From Spirodela intermedia (taxonomy: Eukaryota; Streptophyta; Magnoliopsida; Alismatales; Araceae): DNA of 64,000 nucleotides. Shown here piece after piece: positions 13,701 through 27,200 of the stretch. Within the stretch, counting starts at the first letter, position 1. The number at the start of each line of letters is the position of its first letter. The stretch spans positions 1,056,501 to 1,120,500 of the forward strand of contig LR746264.1 in assembly GCA_902729315.2 (NCBI GenBank). The letters run 5' to 3'. The notes beneath the pieces are model-generated. The model saw only the letters and a list, made by a program, of their open reading frames with translations, did not search any database and was not told where the DNA came from. The position numbers and the translations under genes are program-made.

Positions 13701-16425
13701 TTAATTATTCCTTTTGAAAAGTGTAATCAAGTAATAAATTGAACGGATCTAATAATTTAGATGTTCATCAAATTTTTGATGTAATAAGAACATATTTATG
13801 ACATATTTTTATTTTTATTATTAATATCATTATTTTTTCAATGTCAAAATACTCAAAAGAATGCCTCATTATAGCATCCTTGGTATCCCTAGAATCCCCA
13901 GCAGCCTAGTCTAGTGGTATCTCCTAAAAAATATGTTCCCTCTATTTTCCATAAACAGAAAATTATGAAAAATTTGGTTCTTATTCAGTGAGTATTGCTT
14001 TGAGTTCATGCTGTCTATCCCAACATAGTGTGTCACATGAGGATAATCTGTCACAATTTGCATCCTCTACTCCTACCTCATGTTCTAGCTTTGTAGTTGA
14101 CCAGAAAATCGTATATGGAAGACCAGATTTCTGGTTAAAATACAATGTGAAATTATTAATGTATATCTATTCGATAATTTGTACTTCATTATATCTCTTT
14201 GAAAATTTGAATTCACATACCTTTCTAGCTTCTAATAATTTCAAGCATGACATAGATATTTTCTTTCAATTTACCTACCTCAACATTTCTTAGTGGCATT
14301 ATGAACAGACTCAATTCTTGTGTGATCTATAGCTTTGAGCCCTAAATTTGTAATCGACTGCAATAGGAGTGGCTGTAGATTTAGGATGACCTACACAAAA
14401 CCTTCTGTCACTTTCTTAATGTACCTTTGTTGGGTAACCCACTACTTCCCTTAGTTTTTTGGCTTTCTTTATTTACAATCAAGGATTTCATTTTTATCAC
14501 ATGATAAATCCAAGCTATGATGGAGGAAAGTGATCAGTCAGTAATAATAACATCTATTTTACCCTGTACATATTTTTTCTGGGAAAACAGAGAAAATAAA
14601 AATAAATCCTGTACATTTTTGTTCATTAAAAAAAAAAACCTAGGACTATGGTTTCTGAGGAACTGCGACCAGATTGGTTGCACTATATCAATGTGATTGT
14701 GAAAAAGAAAATCAAAAGGGGGACCCTATACATTCAATACTCCCTTCCTAACTAGTCTTTGGCCATGGGAAGATCATTGTCTCATGCATAGAAAGCAAGA
14801 AAGTTAAGCCTAGAATATGGGCATCTTATAGTTGCCCATTCAGTAAGGAATTCACTCTTTGATGGCACTATAATTGCTCAATATGAACTTTTTAAGGAAG
14901 GTTACCAGCTCTATATGCATGTCTGCCTCATTTCTACATCAGCCATCCTAGTTTTTATCTTCTAGAGCATTTGGGGCTGCCTCTCCCCAAGGTTAGAAGG
15001 CTGAGGTTGACTAGAGAAACATTGGGCACTGCTAGAATCTTGGCCAATTGTTGAGAAGTGTGATGGAGTATGTGGTGGTTGACATCATTTAGAAGAGGGT
15101 CAACATACTTTTTCATAGATACCTGGTCATGATTAGAGGAGTTGATTTCATGTTAAAGCATACTCCTAGGTCGTATAGTAGATGGAAGGGTGACATTCAT
15201 GTTAACTTTGAATCAATAATGATTTCAATGGGTAAAAAGAAGCATAAGGTTTTTATAATGGCAATTTTATGTCCATATATTATCTTGTTAAGATGTTGTA
15301 TTAATTCTAATATTGTATCAGAACTAATTTCAAAATCCCATATAAAAGGAAGATCAGAAACTTATTTTTTGTTTTTCTCACTCTAAAAGAAGAAAATATC
15401 TACATGAATAAAAGTGAGAAATAGTATACATGAAAATTTTACCTTTTCAAAGAAAGAATGAAGAAATTAGTAGCTGAACTGAAATGCCAAGCTTCCATCT
15501 TCCAAGGATCAAAAGAAGCTGTAAATAATAAATTAGAAAGATTTACATTTCATTTTTCTGTGACAAATTCTAGATGTGTATATCTATTTCTTGAAGCATG
15601 TGTCTGGTACGCATTGCAAAATTTCAAAGCTATTTATGTAAATGAGCAAGTTATCATTGAGTCTCTAATAATGGGTTTACTGGAGTCACAAAATCTAGTG
15701 TATGGGATTTGTAAAATCTAAGCTGGCCTGAGAAGAGTTTCATAGATAGCTTTGAAATTTATGCTTTTTTTATCTCATAATTCAGTTAATTTACTGAGAC
15801 TACACCAACCCATACAATCAACATAAGAAGACATTGTGATACATGTACCATGAAAATATGAATTTAATTTTGGCTTTGATCCTATGTCTTTTCACTACAG
15901 CAAGTTATCTTAACTGCATTTAATAATTCATAAAAGTTTCCTAGGTTCAATCAAAACTTAAATATAGTCATGTTGTGGTAGTTCTAAATTATGTAAACAT
16001 CCATTGTTCCCTTTCCATTTTACTTCCTCAAATATTTAGAAACCTTTGATATATTTTACTGAAAATGTATGGATCCCTTTTAAAACCTCATCTATGGGAG
16101 GCACAACATTTTTCTGTACTTTTTATTGATGATCATAATTATTTTACTACTATTTTATAGTTATCTACCTAGATTGGTAAAAGTATTTGTTGGATTTTCA
16201 ACTACTGTTAAGGTATCTTTCAAAAATAATACTAATATTTGATCTTATTTCTTTGGTAAATATTTTCTGATGACTATTTTTTACCAACCTTTAGATTTAA
16301 AGAATGTCATCAAAGTTTTCATGTCTAGAGGCTTAATATAAATGTTATTGTTGAATTTGAACACATAGACATGGTTGAAACTAATAGATCGTTTTTTATT
16401 TTATTTATAGTCTGAGTTTTCAGAC

Positions 16426-16462
<37 letters not shown>

Positions 16463-18241
16463 CTTTTTAATTTTATTTTATCATCGAACATTGTAGAGTT
16501 TCACAATATTAGTGTTTCTGTAACTCCTTTTTTCGTTATTCTAAGTTTCATTTATATTGCTTTACCTTTATTTCTCTCCTTATGTGAAACAACAAAAAAA
16601 TAGCAAAGGGTGTCATCTTCGAATGATTTTTCAACCAGAGTGTTATACATGCTATGATTAAATTAATGGCTTTTTTCTCTTCTTTTGGGAAAATTTTCCA
16701 TTATTTCTGCTTTATACTCGTCTATTATCTGCTTCCCTATATTCCTAATATTCCTTTCCTTGTAATTCTTATACCACTGAAGAAAAACCTACACAATTCA
16801 CTTACAAGTTTTCTTCCAATGTTGTTTCTTTTTCTTTTCTGCTTAAAAATGAATAATGAGGACGAATCTCATGAGATAATAAAGTAACAATTATTATTCT
16901 GTTTTCTAGCCTATCAGTTTTCTCATTATGATCACCACTTTGACGTGTTCAGGAAAACAATGGAAAAGAAGACCTTTAAGCCATTGGGAAAGATTATGCT
17001 AGTGATCTTGTTGACGTACCCCATAGAGAATCAACAGTTCGTAGTAAATTAGGTTTAAAAACAAAAAAAACGGAAGAAACTTGGGAAGGATATGAAGCAT
17101 GTATGGTACATGGGATTAACTCAAGAATATGTCACTGCATATAAAAATGACTTTCTCTTTTTGGATAAATGGTTGTGCCCTTAATGTAATTCTACAATTT
17201 TTTCACCTTACTAAACCAATGAAACGTTAAAATTCATTACTTCACATAGAGGATCGAAAAAGTCTAACTTTTTCACCTTCTCAATCCTTATTGTTGATTA
17301 AATTTAAAATATTAAAGTATGTTAAATTGGTTGAAGTAAGACCTACGTTTTTAAATATACATTTTCTCTTTTATATTACTAAAAAAGGCTTGTAGAAAGT
17401 ACTTATGACTCTCCCAAATTTACTAGAAGCTAATGTTGTTGCCTTCTCTCAATTCTTATCAATTTAGATGATATATCCATCATGGAAATGATTTTAGTGG
17501 ACAGATGATACAAATTAAGTTACTAAACTCATTAAGATGACAAATATTTTCTTCTATGTTATTTAGTTGGGATAGGAATGGATTCAGAATATTCAGATAA
17601 GTGAAGTCCTGACAGCATACCTTCTGATTATTCTCCTAATTGACATACTTATTGCTAGTCTCATTTATTACAATAAAGCATGGCTGGACATATGATTCGT
17701 GTTTCTCATATTGTTAGAAAGTACATAAGTTCTCAAAGAACACTTTCATTTTTCTCTCTCTTGCATATTTTTAGTTTTACTAAATGTGCCTTATGCAATC
17801 GTATCTTCCTCTCATCTTAATCTAAAAATATTCTCCAATGATACCCTAGTATTGTCTAGGTTGGAGATGATCGAAATTGAGAACCCATAAGTAGCTCACT
17901 CTCTTGGGATACTATCTTATTTCTTTGGAGCCAAAGAAATAAATCTTTTCTACATCTACTACAAAGACACTATGAAGCCATGCCTTAAGCTAGTTATCCA
18001 TTTGCAGAACCTTCCATTAAATAAGTGATAAGATCATATTTGTGCTCCTATTGTCACTGATCGATCTCAATGAAAATGAGTCGAGCTTCATATATCCATT
18101 CTGTTTGTAGCCATTAAATTATTATGCAACAATAATGAACGACTTCTTGTGCTTCTTCCTATATTCACTCTATATTGCTCCTATTGAGATTTCAGATTTT
18201 ATCTTCTTCTAGTCCCCGCTCTTTAATTCAACTCCTTGTCC
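10701..18241. other. AT-rich intergenic DNA, no supported gene
   Basis: About 7.5 kb of AT-rich sequence. The longest open frames (about 75-115 codons) lack motifs, codon bias or plausible splice partners. An (AT)n tract lies at about 16,432-16,459. The stretch 12,100-12,260 is purine- and GTGG-rich but has no regular unit. I cannot identify a gene or an intact transposon. Confidence 0.55.
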
Positions 18242-19119
18242 ATATTGATGGAAAGAGGCGGGAGATAGAGGGATGAGTTTTTTTTTTCTCACTAGGGAGG
18301 AGCAATAGAAATACTATGATTTTGATCGATACTAATCTCCCTTTATATACCGAGAGAACCATACATGATATTTTCTAGTATGTCTTCAGGTTATGTCTTA
18401 ATACTCCCCCTCAAGATGAACTATAGAATAAATTATCTTGAATAGCAGAGAAAATAAGCTGTTGACAAATGTTAGAAATTCTAGGTTGTAAGAAAACTCT
18501 GTAAAACACTGAGGGTGTTTTGGAAAAATTTTGTAAAGTTCCTCCCTATGTAATGGGGGTTAGAGGTGAATGAATCTTGAGGCAATTTTCGCTCTAAGAA
18601 TCACTGATGAAAATGAAAATAGTGGCGATGGACTTGGATACACTGCCCTTTGGATTAGAGGGCTGGATGCAGATAGAAATGCCGCTAATGAACCTGAATA
18701 TGCTATTAGCAAACCTACTGGTGATGAACCTAGATACATCGCTGACGAATAGAAGAAGAGTATTTTAAAGCCGCAATTATCTCTAGTAAGAAAAAACACA
18801 CCATCCCTAGTCTCGAAGACTAACGGAAGGCAAAAGATGCTTTTGAATCGTGGAAGGGTAACATGCCTGTAGACAAAAATATTTCATGCCTCTAAATGAC
18901 AGAAGAACTTAAAGATAGAAACCATAGCGGAGTAAACCTACTATGATACTATGTCATCATGGAAAGAGAAAGGAAACAGAAGGATAAACTTTCTTGTCCT
19001 AGAGGACAGAGGGGAGGAGCGGCATAAACACTACCTCGATTTTCATTGAGGTTTATCTCTCATTATATAAGGAGACAACCACAATATTTCCTAATGTGCC
19101 CTCAGGCTACATCGTAATA
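18242..19119 (-). mobile_element. Small copia-like LTR element (TRIM-like or deletion derivative)
   Basis: Two diverged direct repeats, about 18,242-18,404 and 18,952-19,119, share ATGGAAAGAG at one end, a TATATA-containing middle (CCCTTTATATACCGAGAGAACC against CTCATTATATAAGGAGACAACC) and ATTTTCTAGTATG(T/C)(C/T)TTCAGG-like sequence near the other end. On the minus strand the left copy is preceded by a polypurine tract, TCTTGAGGGGGAGT (18,404-18,417). The right copy ends in CA and is followed by TAGTATCATAG (about 18,941-18,951), close to the initiator-Met tRNA primer site TGGTATCAGAG. The internal region is only about 550 bp and has no gag or pol motif, so the element is non-autonomous. Exact ends and a target duplication could not be fixed. 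Confidence 0.55.
18404..18417 (-). other. Polypurine tract of the small LTR element
   Basis: Minus strand TCTTGAGGGGGAGT, a typical copia polypurine tract, sits directly beside the inner edge of the left LTR copy. Confidence 0.55.
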
Positions 19120-19641
19120 TATCCTTGAAGCATTTCCTCACTGTAAATTGCCATCTCTTATGGTTCTCCCTAAGCAAATAAATAATAAGTCATAATAAAT
19201 GCGCAGGGAGTGATCAGTCCAATCATATTTCTTTTTCATGTTCATCTTCCCCTGGTTTTGGGCTCGTAAGAGTACCTACTTACATAATGCCACAGCGGAG
19301 TTTAGATGAAGGGGTCCACGGGGAATGTTCCCCCTCTGCACACTAACACCCCTTTCTCTCTCTCGCGTCCATCTGTCGCGAATATGCAGATGCATAGATA
19401 TATGACCCTTTTTTGAATAGCGGGAGTGAGTTGTTCTTGTGACAAACATGAGGATTCTGTGCACATATACTAGTGACTTTAACTTACACGACTTCAGAGG
19501 CTACACTAGATACAAATTTACACGGGGTTCCAATCCAACACCGACGTTAGGGTAATAACGAAATGAATGAATTTACATCTGTCTGTTACGAGGTTTAATG
19601 AATGAATTTGTTTCTTTCCTCCAGGACGGAAGGAGGCGTCT

Positions 19642-21742
19642 TCAGGAGGAGCACGTTGATGGGACAACGGTGCCGGATTTAGACAAGTTGACGTTGCGGC
19701 AGAAGCTCTCGGCAGATGCTCCGCTCGCCGTAACGAGGTGGACGTCCTGCAGCGTTATCCCTCGGCAGGGAACGGTGCGGCTGCAGTCGAAGTCCATGGC
19801 CACCGCGGTGGCGCTTGTCCCCGTGACGTTCTTATAGGTCACTCCACTCACGGCGACCGCAGATTTCTGTGCGGCCAAGGGCGAACGGAAGATTAGCGAG
19901 AGGAACAAAGCGGGAAAACGAGAGCGAGAAAGAGAGTGCGGACGCAAGAGAGGCGCAAAGTGTGGGCGCTGCATACTCCACCTGTTCGCTGCAGGGCTTG
20001 GAGGAGTCGCAGTAGTTCTGGTCGATGATTATAGGGTTCCTCACGTTGTCCATCACGATGTTCCTGAAGATGATGTTTCTGGCGTACCCTTTTCCACCCT
20101 GAAGGGAGAGAACCGAAGGACGCCGTCGTCGCAGTGTCAGTTTGGGGAGCGCGAGAGAATTCGGGTTGGGTAGTCAGTCAGATGGCGTTACCTGCCAGGT
20201 CTTGATCCGGACTCCGTTGGTCGTTCCCTCCAGTCGCGCCGTGTCGACCAAGACGTCGGAAACGGTGTGTTCCGCACCGTTGGCTCCAAGGCTCCCGATA
20301 CTGCCAGCGACGATGTGATGCGTCAACGGGGGAGAAGGGAGAGGAAGCCAGCAGCAGATCCCAGCACATCGCCGGTATATGTGGGTACCTGATTCCGTGG
20401 CCCGGTCCGCAGACGATGTTGGTGGCCGTAATGGAGCTTGAGCCGCTGACGATGGAGATGCAGTCGTCGCCTACAGGGAGGAATTCAAACCGAAGTCACG
20501 ACCTGAATGCTTCGCGTTTTATCGGATTGGACAGGCCAAGAGGAGGCGAAGGGGGGACCTGTCCTGATGAAGGAGTCACTGATCTTAACGTCGGTGCTGC
20601 CGGTGACGTGGATTCCGTCGGTGTTGGGACTATTCCCGGGGGCGGAGATCGTCAGTCTGGAGATCCGCACGTTGGCGGACTTCGAGAAGGTGACGTGCAT
20701 CTGCTGGCTGTTCTTGAACCTCAGATCGTTCACGGTCAAGCCGCGGCAGGATTTGAACGTCAACGCCTGAAAGAGGTCAACCTCACAAGTCAACTCGCAA
20801 ACTTCCAAACCCAGGAACGGAACAAGTTGAGTCTGGTCCAGGACGTACCGTAGGGGCTCCCTTGCACGGCTATAACGTCATGCAGAAGAAAGATCAGAGG
20901 ACGAGTCAGTGAACTGGTCGAGATGAACTAAGCCCGGGACAGAAAGAGTTTCCACTGGCTGTTCCATGGATTGAACGAGTGGAGAAATTAAAAGGGTTCG
21001 TACCTGCGCGGAGTCGACTTTGCAGGATACCTTCCACCACACCTGCCCGTTGCCGTCGATGGTTCCACCGCCTTCCACCCTGAGGCCGTCCACCTCCTTG
21101 AACAGCATCCAGAGCCTGCGGTCCGCTCCATCCCAGTCTGATATCCTTCCGGAGGCGAGAATTGTTCCCTTGATCTATCGATGACAGTGAAAAGATGAAG
21201 CCTCAGGAAGCGCGAAGCGATAAGACTTTGGTGCGAACGGGGTTGCTGTTGAGGTGGTTGCGTCTCACCGCTACAGTTACTGGAGACTTGCAAGGACCGG
21301 AGAAGGCAATGGGTTTAAGTAGGTAGGCTTTCCTCTCGGGCACCAGCATGGTGACATGCGCGGAGGAAGAGCAAGCAGCCTTCCATGCAGCGGTGAAAGC
21401 CTGCAGAGAATATAATTGACGGGCGGGTCGCCGAATGTTTAGATTAAGACTCGCATCTGCGATAGAAGAGATTGTTGAATGGTTTACCACCTTGGTGTCG
21501 TCCGACAATCCGTCGCCCCGGGCACCGAAATCCTTCACGTTCACGACCGTAAGTAAGCTCCCCAAAGTAGACCGCCGCCGTTCGTTGCCGGTCACGGGAG
21601 ACAGTTTCCTCATCGAGGAGAAGTCTGTAATGTGGGGACTGCTATGGAAGGAGGTGCCGCTGGAGAACGTTTTTTCCTGCGAATCGCCCCCACGAAGGAG
21701 CAGCAGGAAGCCGAGGATAAAGAGAATCTTCTGCACACCCAT
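19642..21742 (-). CDS. PG1: polygalacturonase, GH28, apparently intact
   Basis: Nine exons on the minus strand: 21742-21491, 21400-21269, 21174-21004, 20869-20849, 20766-20559, 20470-20389, 20300-20192, 20098-19982, 19866-19642. All junctions are GT-AG and all phases agree, giving 438 aa. A hydrophobic signal peptide (about 1-22) predicts secretion to the cell wall. Exon 1 ends with NVKDFGARGDG. GH28 motifs are complete: SPNTDGIH in exon 5, GDDC split across exons 5/6, GPGHGIS split across exons 6/7, and RIK at about 320-322 in exon 7. The family hydrolyses alpha-1,4 bonds of homogalacturonan. Block order resembles the ADPG/QRT2 group used in abscission, dehiscence and pollen separation; that assignment is inference. 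A TATA box and a long CT tract precede the start. Confidence 0.92.
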
Positions 21743-21809
21743 CTTCGCTGAGTATGCTCAAGAGGGGTGTGTGTGGGGATGAGTACGAGAGAGGAGGGAG
21801 GGAAGGAGG

Positions 21810-21813
<4 letters not shown>

Positions 21814-21858
<45 letters not shown>
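21814..21858. repeat. GA/CT microsatellite in the PG1 leader
   Basis: A (GA)n tract on the + strand, read as (CT)n in the PG1 transcript, lies between the TATA box and the start codon. Comparable CT-rich leaders precede the other PG genes here. Confidence 0.9.
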
Positions 21859-21860
<2 letters not shown>

Positions 21861-21928
21861 TAATCTTCAGAACTTGCGTTGGATATCTGAAGCTGTGGAC
21901 GTGGAAAACTGATAGATGGGGCGTGGCA

Positions 21929-21935
21929 TTTATAG
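21929..21935 (-). promoter_or_regulatory. TATA box of PG1
   Basis: Minus strand CTCTATAAATG, about 190 bp before the start codon. It sits in a block of about 200 bp that is conserved upstream of PG3 and PG4, where the equivalent is CTATATAACC. Confidence 0.6.
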
Positions 21936-22232
21936 AGAAACGACGCTGTCGGAGGAAAAGAGCTTCCTCGTCAAGTCTTCCGGCAGTCCGGCATGTCCGA
22001 AGGATATGGGTCAAGAGATAGTGGTGGCTTATACGGAAGGGTCGCCTTGCCGGTGGCGGCGCCCCGTCGCTCTTCCTCTCTTAATTCGCCCATGCATGTG
22101 TTTCGCGTCAAGAATTCGAGTTAGTCGCTCGAAGAGTTCGAGTTCTCTGACTAACCTACGATGATAACGCCTGAACACGGTCAACGCCGTTAAAACCGGG
22201 AGCTGGTACATCCCTTTGAGGGAGGATGACAT

Positions 22233-24060
22233 CAGTGCATCACATGGGATTCATCAACAAACGGAACTCCTCTTTGGTAGCTTGGTAAACTTTCTTTCTG
22301 ACCTCCGTCAAGTCATCTCCCTATCTTATTATGCCTTCCGTCAAACGCAAATGATTTAAAATGTTTATAATATCCTTTTACTCTCAGAGAAACGCCGGCG
22401 AGGGATTTATTCAGTCGATCCCGAGTTCCATACGCTGGAAAGGATGTTTCCGATCGAGCAGCCACCACTCAATCGAATGGAGACGGCGGGAGGTGAGTAA
22501 ACCCATCATTCTGTTTTCTGTCTCGCCGTGATTATCCATTGACGACGTGTTCCACAAGGATCGAGGCATGGGGGTCAATATGAGAGATCCAGGCTACGCT
22601 TTAGACGAGCCAGATTTAGAACAGCCCTGATTGGTTGTTAGATATTGCATATTTAATAACACAGAGACTTCCAGACATATCATATGTGAATTACGGAAGT
22701 TGAAACTGGTTCCAGAAGATCACTTGCGAGGGGAAACCAGCGAATCGTATTGAGGACTGTCTTCACTAATGTCTTAGAAAATCCTAATTACACTCAACGT
22801 GTCTTACACGAACGAAGAAAATATAAAAAAAAACATTGAATTGTTGACCTTCTCATTGCGTACTCCGTACGAACTTCATCCGTAAGGCGCATTCACAGCA
22901 TCTTATGATAGGATAAAAATTTAACTGATGAAGTCCACGAATGGGAGTCAGAAAAGCCAAAATGAAGAATCCTGGGCCCATCTCCTGAGGCGTTCCAGTC
23001 CACCGTACAAAGCACGTAGATAAATCACATGCCTATTGTATCACGAAAAGTCGGTAAATTTTGATGATGTGAAGAAGTAAAAAAGATCCAAAGCACCCAC
23101 TCTGGGACGGATACACGCTGGTCATCCCAAACTCGTGAATTGTACAATAGGAAAAAATTGCCCTACTGAAATTCTTCTCATGAAGTCTCTCTTGAGATTC
23201 TATGAGGATAGCCGAAAAGAGACATCGCAGATCATTAAGATATTGCTCGAAAACATTCCAAGCATGCTTCGCATCCAACTAAAATCTTTCTTGCAGTATT
23301 CTTGATCAATAGAGTCTAATTTTTCCTTTCTCTTTACACCTTCCACTAAAGGTATGCGTTATAACTTCATAAATATTACGACCATTCCTAAGTTAATGAA
23401 ATAATCCAAAATGCGTGCTTTCCACTCTGGTTTAATGGAAATTAGCTCTTGCGAGATAATTGTGGCAGTGCACTACTTCCATAATACTTTTCGTAATTTA
23501 CAAGAATTTTTTAGAATGTTAGGAGTATGACCCAAATTCTATGGTCAGCTCAAGAGTTTGAAAGATAAAATGTTCTCCTACACCTGGAGGGAACAATTTG
23601 ACGCCTCCAGACTAACATAATAGAATAACCATTCCCTATGATTGACCCAGGGAATTGGCATTGCTGAATCTACATCCATGTATGTATGTATATATGTATT
23701 TATCATCATATGCTACTTTCATAGGTTTGTGCCTCAAAATGAAACTGGGTCTGGCCTCTTGTGTCCATTTATTTCAAGCTTTGCACTTACTGTCACGTGT
23801 GAACACGGAAATAAAGCCGTTCAATGGTTGCATCGGATCGGCCCCAGGAATCCCTCACCCGCCATTATGCATGGCAAAGGCAACAAGTAAAACTCAAACA
23901 GCTAATGGGCAATTTCATCGATTCGCAATCCCCTGAAAAAACAGAATTCACGACGAAATGCATGGAAAAAAAATTCACGTCGGCCTGTACATCATGTCAA
24001 CAACTTAATTCATCTTCAGTAAAGTGAGAGAGGCCATCAAGGAGAGAGGCATATCGAGGG
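22233..24060. other. PG1 upstream region and following intergenic DNA
   Basis: The first part (to about 22,900) is paralogous to 9.9-10.7 kb. Beyond it the sequence is mixed and AT-leaning, and its short open frames show no family motif. Confidence 0.5.
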
Positions 24061-24065
24061 GATGG

Positions 24066-24198
24066 CGGCCCTGAGCTTGGGCATGTTGACCTTCGGTTGA
24101 AGCTGTTGGCAGATGCTCCGCTCGCCATGCCAGGATTGACCTTTAGGCGGCGTCGGTGACCTGGACGTTCTTGTATGTTACCTCACTGCCCAAGATTT
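24066..24198 (-). pseudogene. Polygalacturonase relic: part of the last exon
   Basis: On the minus strand the sequence AAATCTTGGGCAGTGAG, then GTAACATACAAGAACGTC, then GGCATGGCGAGCGGAGCATC, then TGCCAACAGCTTCAACCG follows PG exon 9 (AAATCTGCGGTCGCCGTGAG, GACCTATAAGAACGTC, GCGAGCGGAGCATC, TGCCGAGAGCTTCTGCCG). The stretch coding for DFDCSRTVPCRG is missing, and there are frame breaks. Only this exon fragment is recognisable, in the same orientation as PG1. Confidence 0.6.
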
Positions 24199-24209
24199 GT
24201 TCTAACCGT

Positions 24210-27200
24210 TCTTGCATAGAACTTCTGCGGACATTTAGATAGATTACCTAAATAAATAAATAAAATATAGATATTTTGATGTTAGTCTGAAACGTCATAG
24301 TTATAAAAGCTTTTACTATGCCGATAAAACGGTCATCTGAGCATCTTATAAAGGACATCAAAATCTCTTGGCGTCTAGGCAATGGAAGCTAGCTTGTTTT
24401 GGAAGAATAACCAAGTAAAACGATGCGCTTGTATGAACGACAGTAAAGGAAATCCTAATGTTCTGTCTGTAGTTTCCAAGGTGGAAATTAATGGGACAGG
24501 ATTCAGAGTTCGGCTGTCATTCGCTCTTTTTATTGTAATAAACTCTTGGTTTGAAACGTTTTACATTTCCAGTGTTTTAGTCATTTTGATGGACTTGAAA
24601 AGTTTCTATAAGGTAACGATGTAATTATGATATCTTTCTGTTTGCTTGAAGCAAGATAGGTTTCAGATATAAGTAGAAAATGCTGCAGGTTAATTATAAT
24701 CAGTTTGTGTGATATACATTGGGTAATCATTCCAAATCATTGTAGATTTTTTTTCTATGTAAAATTGATTATTCAGAAAAGTCTCTCTTAAGAAAATCAT
24801 CTGGGGTAAAAAAAAAAAAAGAGCAAGATAAGAAAACACACTCATTACAAGTTACATGGGAAAAAATAATATATGAGATAATACTGGATTAATTCCTGAT
24901 AATTTACTATAAGTCATAGAAATTAACTATTAAACTAAATCAGGTTTTGGTGTTCAAAAAGTTGGCACAAAGGGTAAAATGATCATTTATAATATGATAG
25001 GAACATCATACAATGAGATAAAAGTCACCTAATGTATCAAATCCGAGAAAATGTAGAAGAGAATGTAAATTAATTCGGTTACTTTTTTCATGGAAAATAA
25101 GTTAGTCTTTTTAAAATTTAATTAGGAAACACCAACTCTTGCTAAAATCACATTCATCCAAAGTAATTGGCTGACCATTCAAGACATTAAATTTATTACC
25201 AATATAAATATAAGCCCTTGAACATCAAATGACAACATACTGAGGATCTCAATGGCAAGTAGAAAATAGAAACTTACTATGTCATTCACTAGGGACAAGT
25301 TTTGGTACAGTTCAGTTAGATAAAGATGTGAATTTAGATTGACAAGGTGGAATTAGGCCCTTTGGTTAGAGTTGAGTAGTCTAAAAGGACAAACAATTAC
25401 AGATATTGAATTCGTCTTAATCATAAAAAATGAAGTCAAATCAAGGAGTTGGTTCTCTTGGCTAGTCATGCTGGGAAAATGAAACTAGGAACTAATTTGC
25501 TTTTGTGAGGTGACTATTTTTCTGTCATCTTGGATTCTACTGTGGAACCTACTTTTAGACAAGAAGTCAAAAGTATTTAAGAGTACATCTCAAATATTGG
25601 CCCTCCTAGTATCTAGTGACACCAAATATTTTACTTGAAAACAGAAAATTTAGACATTGATTCAAACATCTAATTTAGATGTTGGAATATTGTTTCAAAG
25701 GAAGGATATGGATTAATATAGATTTCAATGTCTTCATCAATAAAGATAAGAAGAATTATCATACAACGTGTTGAGGGTTCAGTGTTCATCATATGCATTG
25801 ATGATTAGGATCCATAATTTATGATGGAGTTAGGTAGACAATATGCTTGAAGTGTAAGGTACGATACAGAGGTAAGAAATTATAAATCTTGGAATCATTT
25901 TTTAGGCACAGTGGGCTAGTGGCACTCGCCTTTGAATGTGCCATTAGGGTGCACTCATAGATAGGCCAATATACCACTCTTTTATTTCTCATTTTAAAAT
26001 ACTTGATACCAATCTAAATGTTCAATGAAAGTTCTTCATAGAACATCATAAATCATATCTAAGTTTTTTTAAAAAATGGATTTTTTTTTTTTATGTGGAA
26101 GTTGACTTGTTCAACATATAAAACCCTTGGTACAAGTAGTATTTATTGGAAATTTTAAAAGATGTTATACCTGATCAAACATTGCTCTTTGTATCAATAA
26201 ATCACAACGTACTAACCACATCAGTATTAAATTTTGGTATAAAAAATAAATAATTTTTTAGGTAGAGCTGTACCTCTCAAAAGTGACTTCATTTATAAAA
26301 CATACAATCTTCACCAATCCTTTCATTATCCCAACTAGCTATTGGTATTGTTTCATTGTCTGTTGCTACCTTATATGATCTAAAATAATCTTGTTCTACG
26401 TACCAATTAAAATACCATAGAAAAATTCAATTATTATATTGTCAAATTAGTGTTTTTTCTCATTGCCAGTATAATCGGACATACCCATGCAGACATGTAG
26501 TAATTAAATAAACTACACTTTAAATATATACGTTTCCATGCTCCACTTTCCCAGAGTAAAATATTAAAAAACATTGACAAATAAATTTGGCTTCTAATAT
26601 TTTCGTAATAGATTTATTTTCCCTCATTTATTTATATGAATACTTTAAACATAACATTTCATTAAGTTCTAAGTTTCAGAATTTTTCGTAAAATTTAAAA
26701 TTAAATTATATTTGAAAATTTATTATATAATTTTTACCCTAAACATTTTTCTTATTATCTCCCTTCATTCAGTATTTCTAATACAGTTCTAATTTTAACG
26801 TGATCTTTTTGTAAGTTATTGGGAGTTACGAATGATAGTGTTTATCATTAATTTGTCATAGTTTGAAATAATCAATTTTTTCCATAGGGGTGAGTGGAAG
26901 GTGATCTTATAACTAAACTGATATCTCCTTCATATGCCCTCGTGACTCTGCAGCAGTCCTAACAGTCAACGGTTCCACGGAGGATCCATTCACGCAGATA
27001 TTTATCCGATAGGTTATGGATTGTTTGTCCTCTGGGCATTCAAAGAGCTTTACACGGATGGTGGGATTTGAGAAGACTTACTGAGCTCGCGCATGTCCCA
27101 ATATAGAGGGTGAGTGAACCTCATACCGTACACTGAGGGATTGATAAGGAAACCTATCAACCTTCTCTTCCTATGTTCTTCTCTTCAATATCTTTCAGGA

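Noticed and set aside
18570-18752. Small + strand frame inside the TRIM-like element
   Set aside because: It lies on the strand opposite to the element, and it resembles no gag or pol part.
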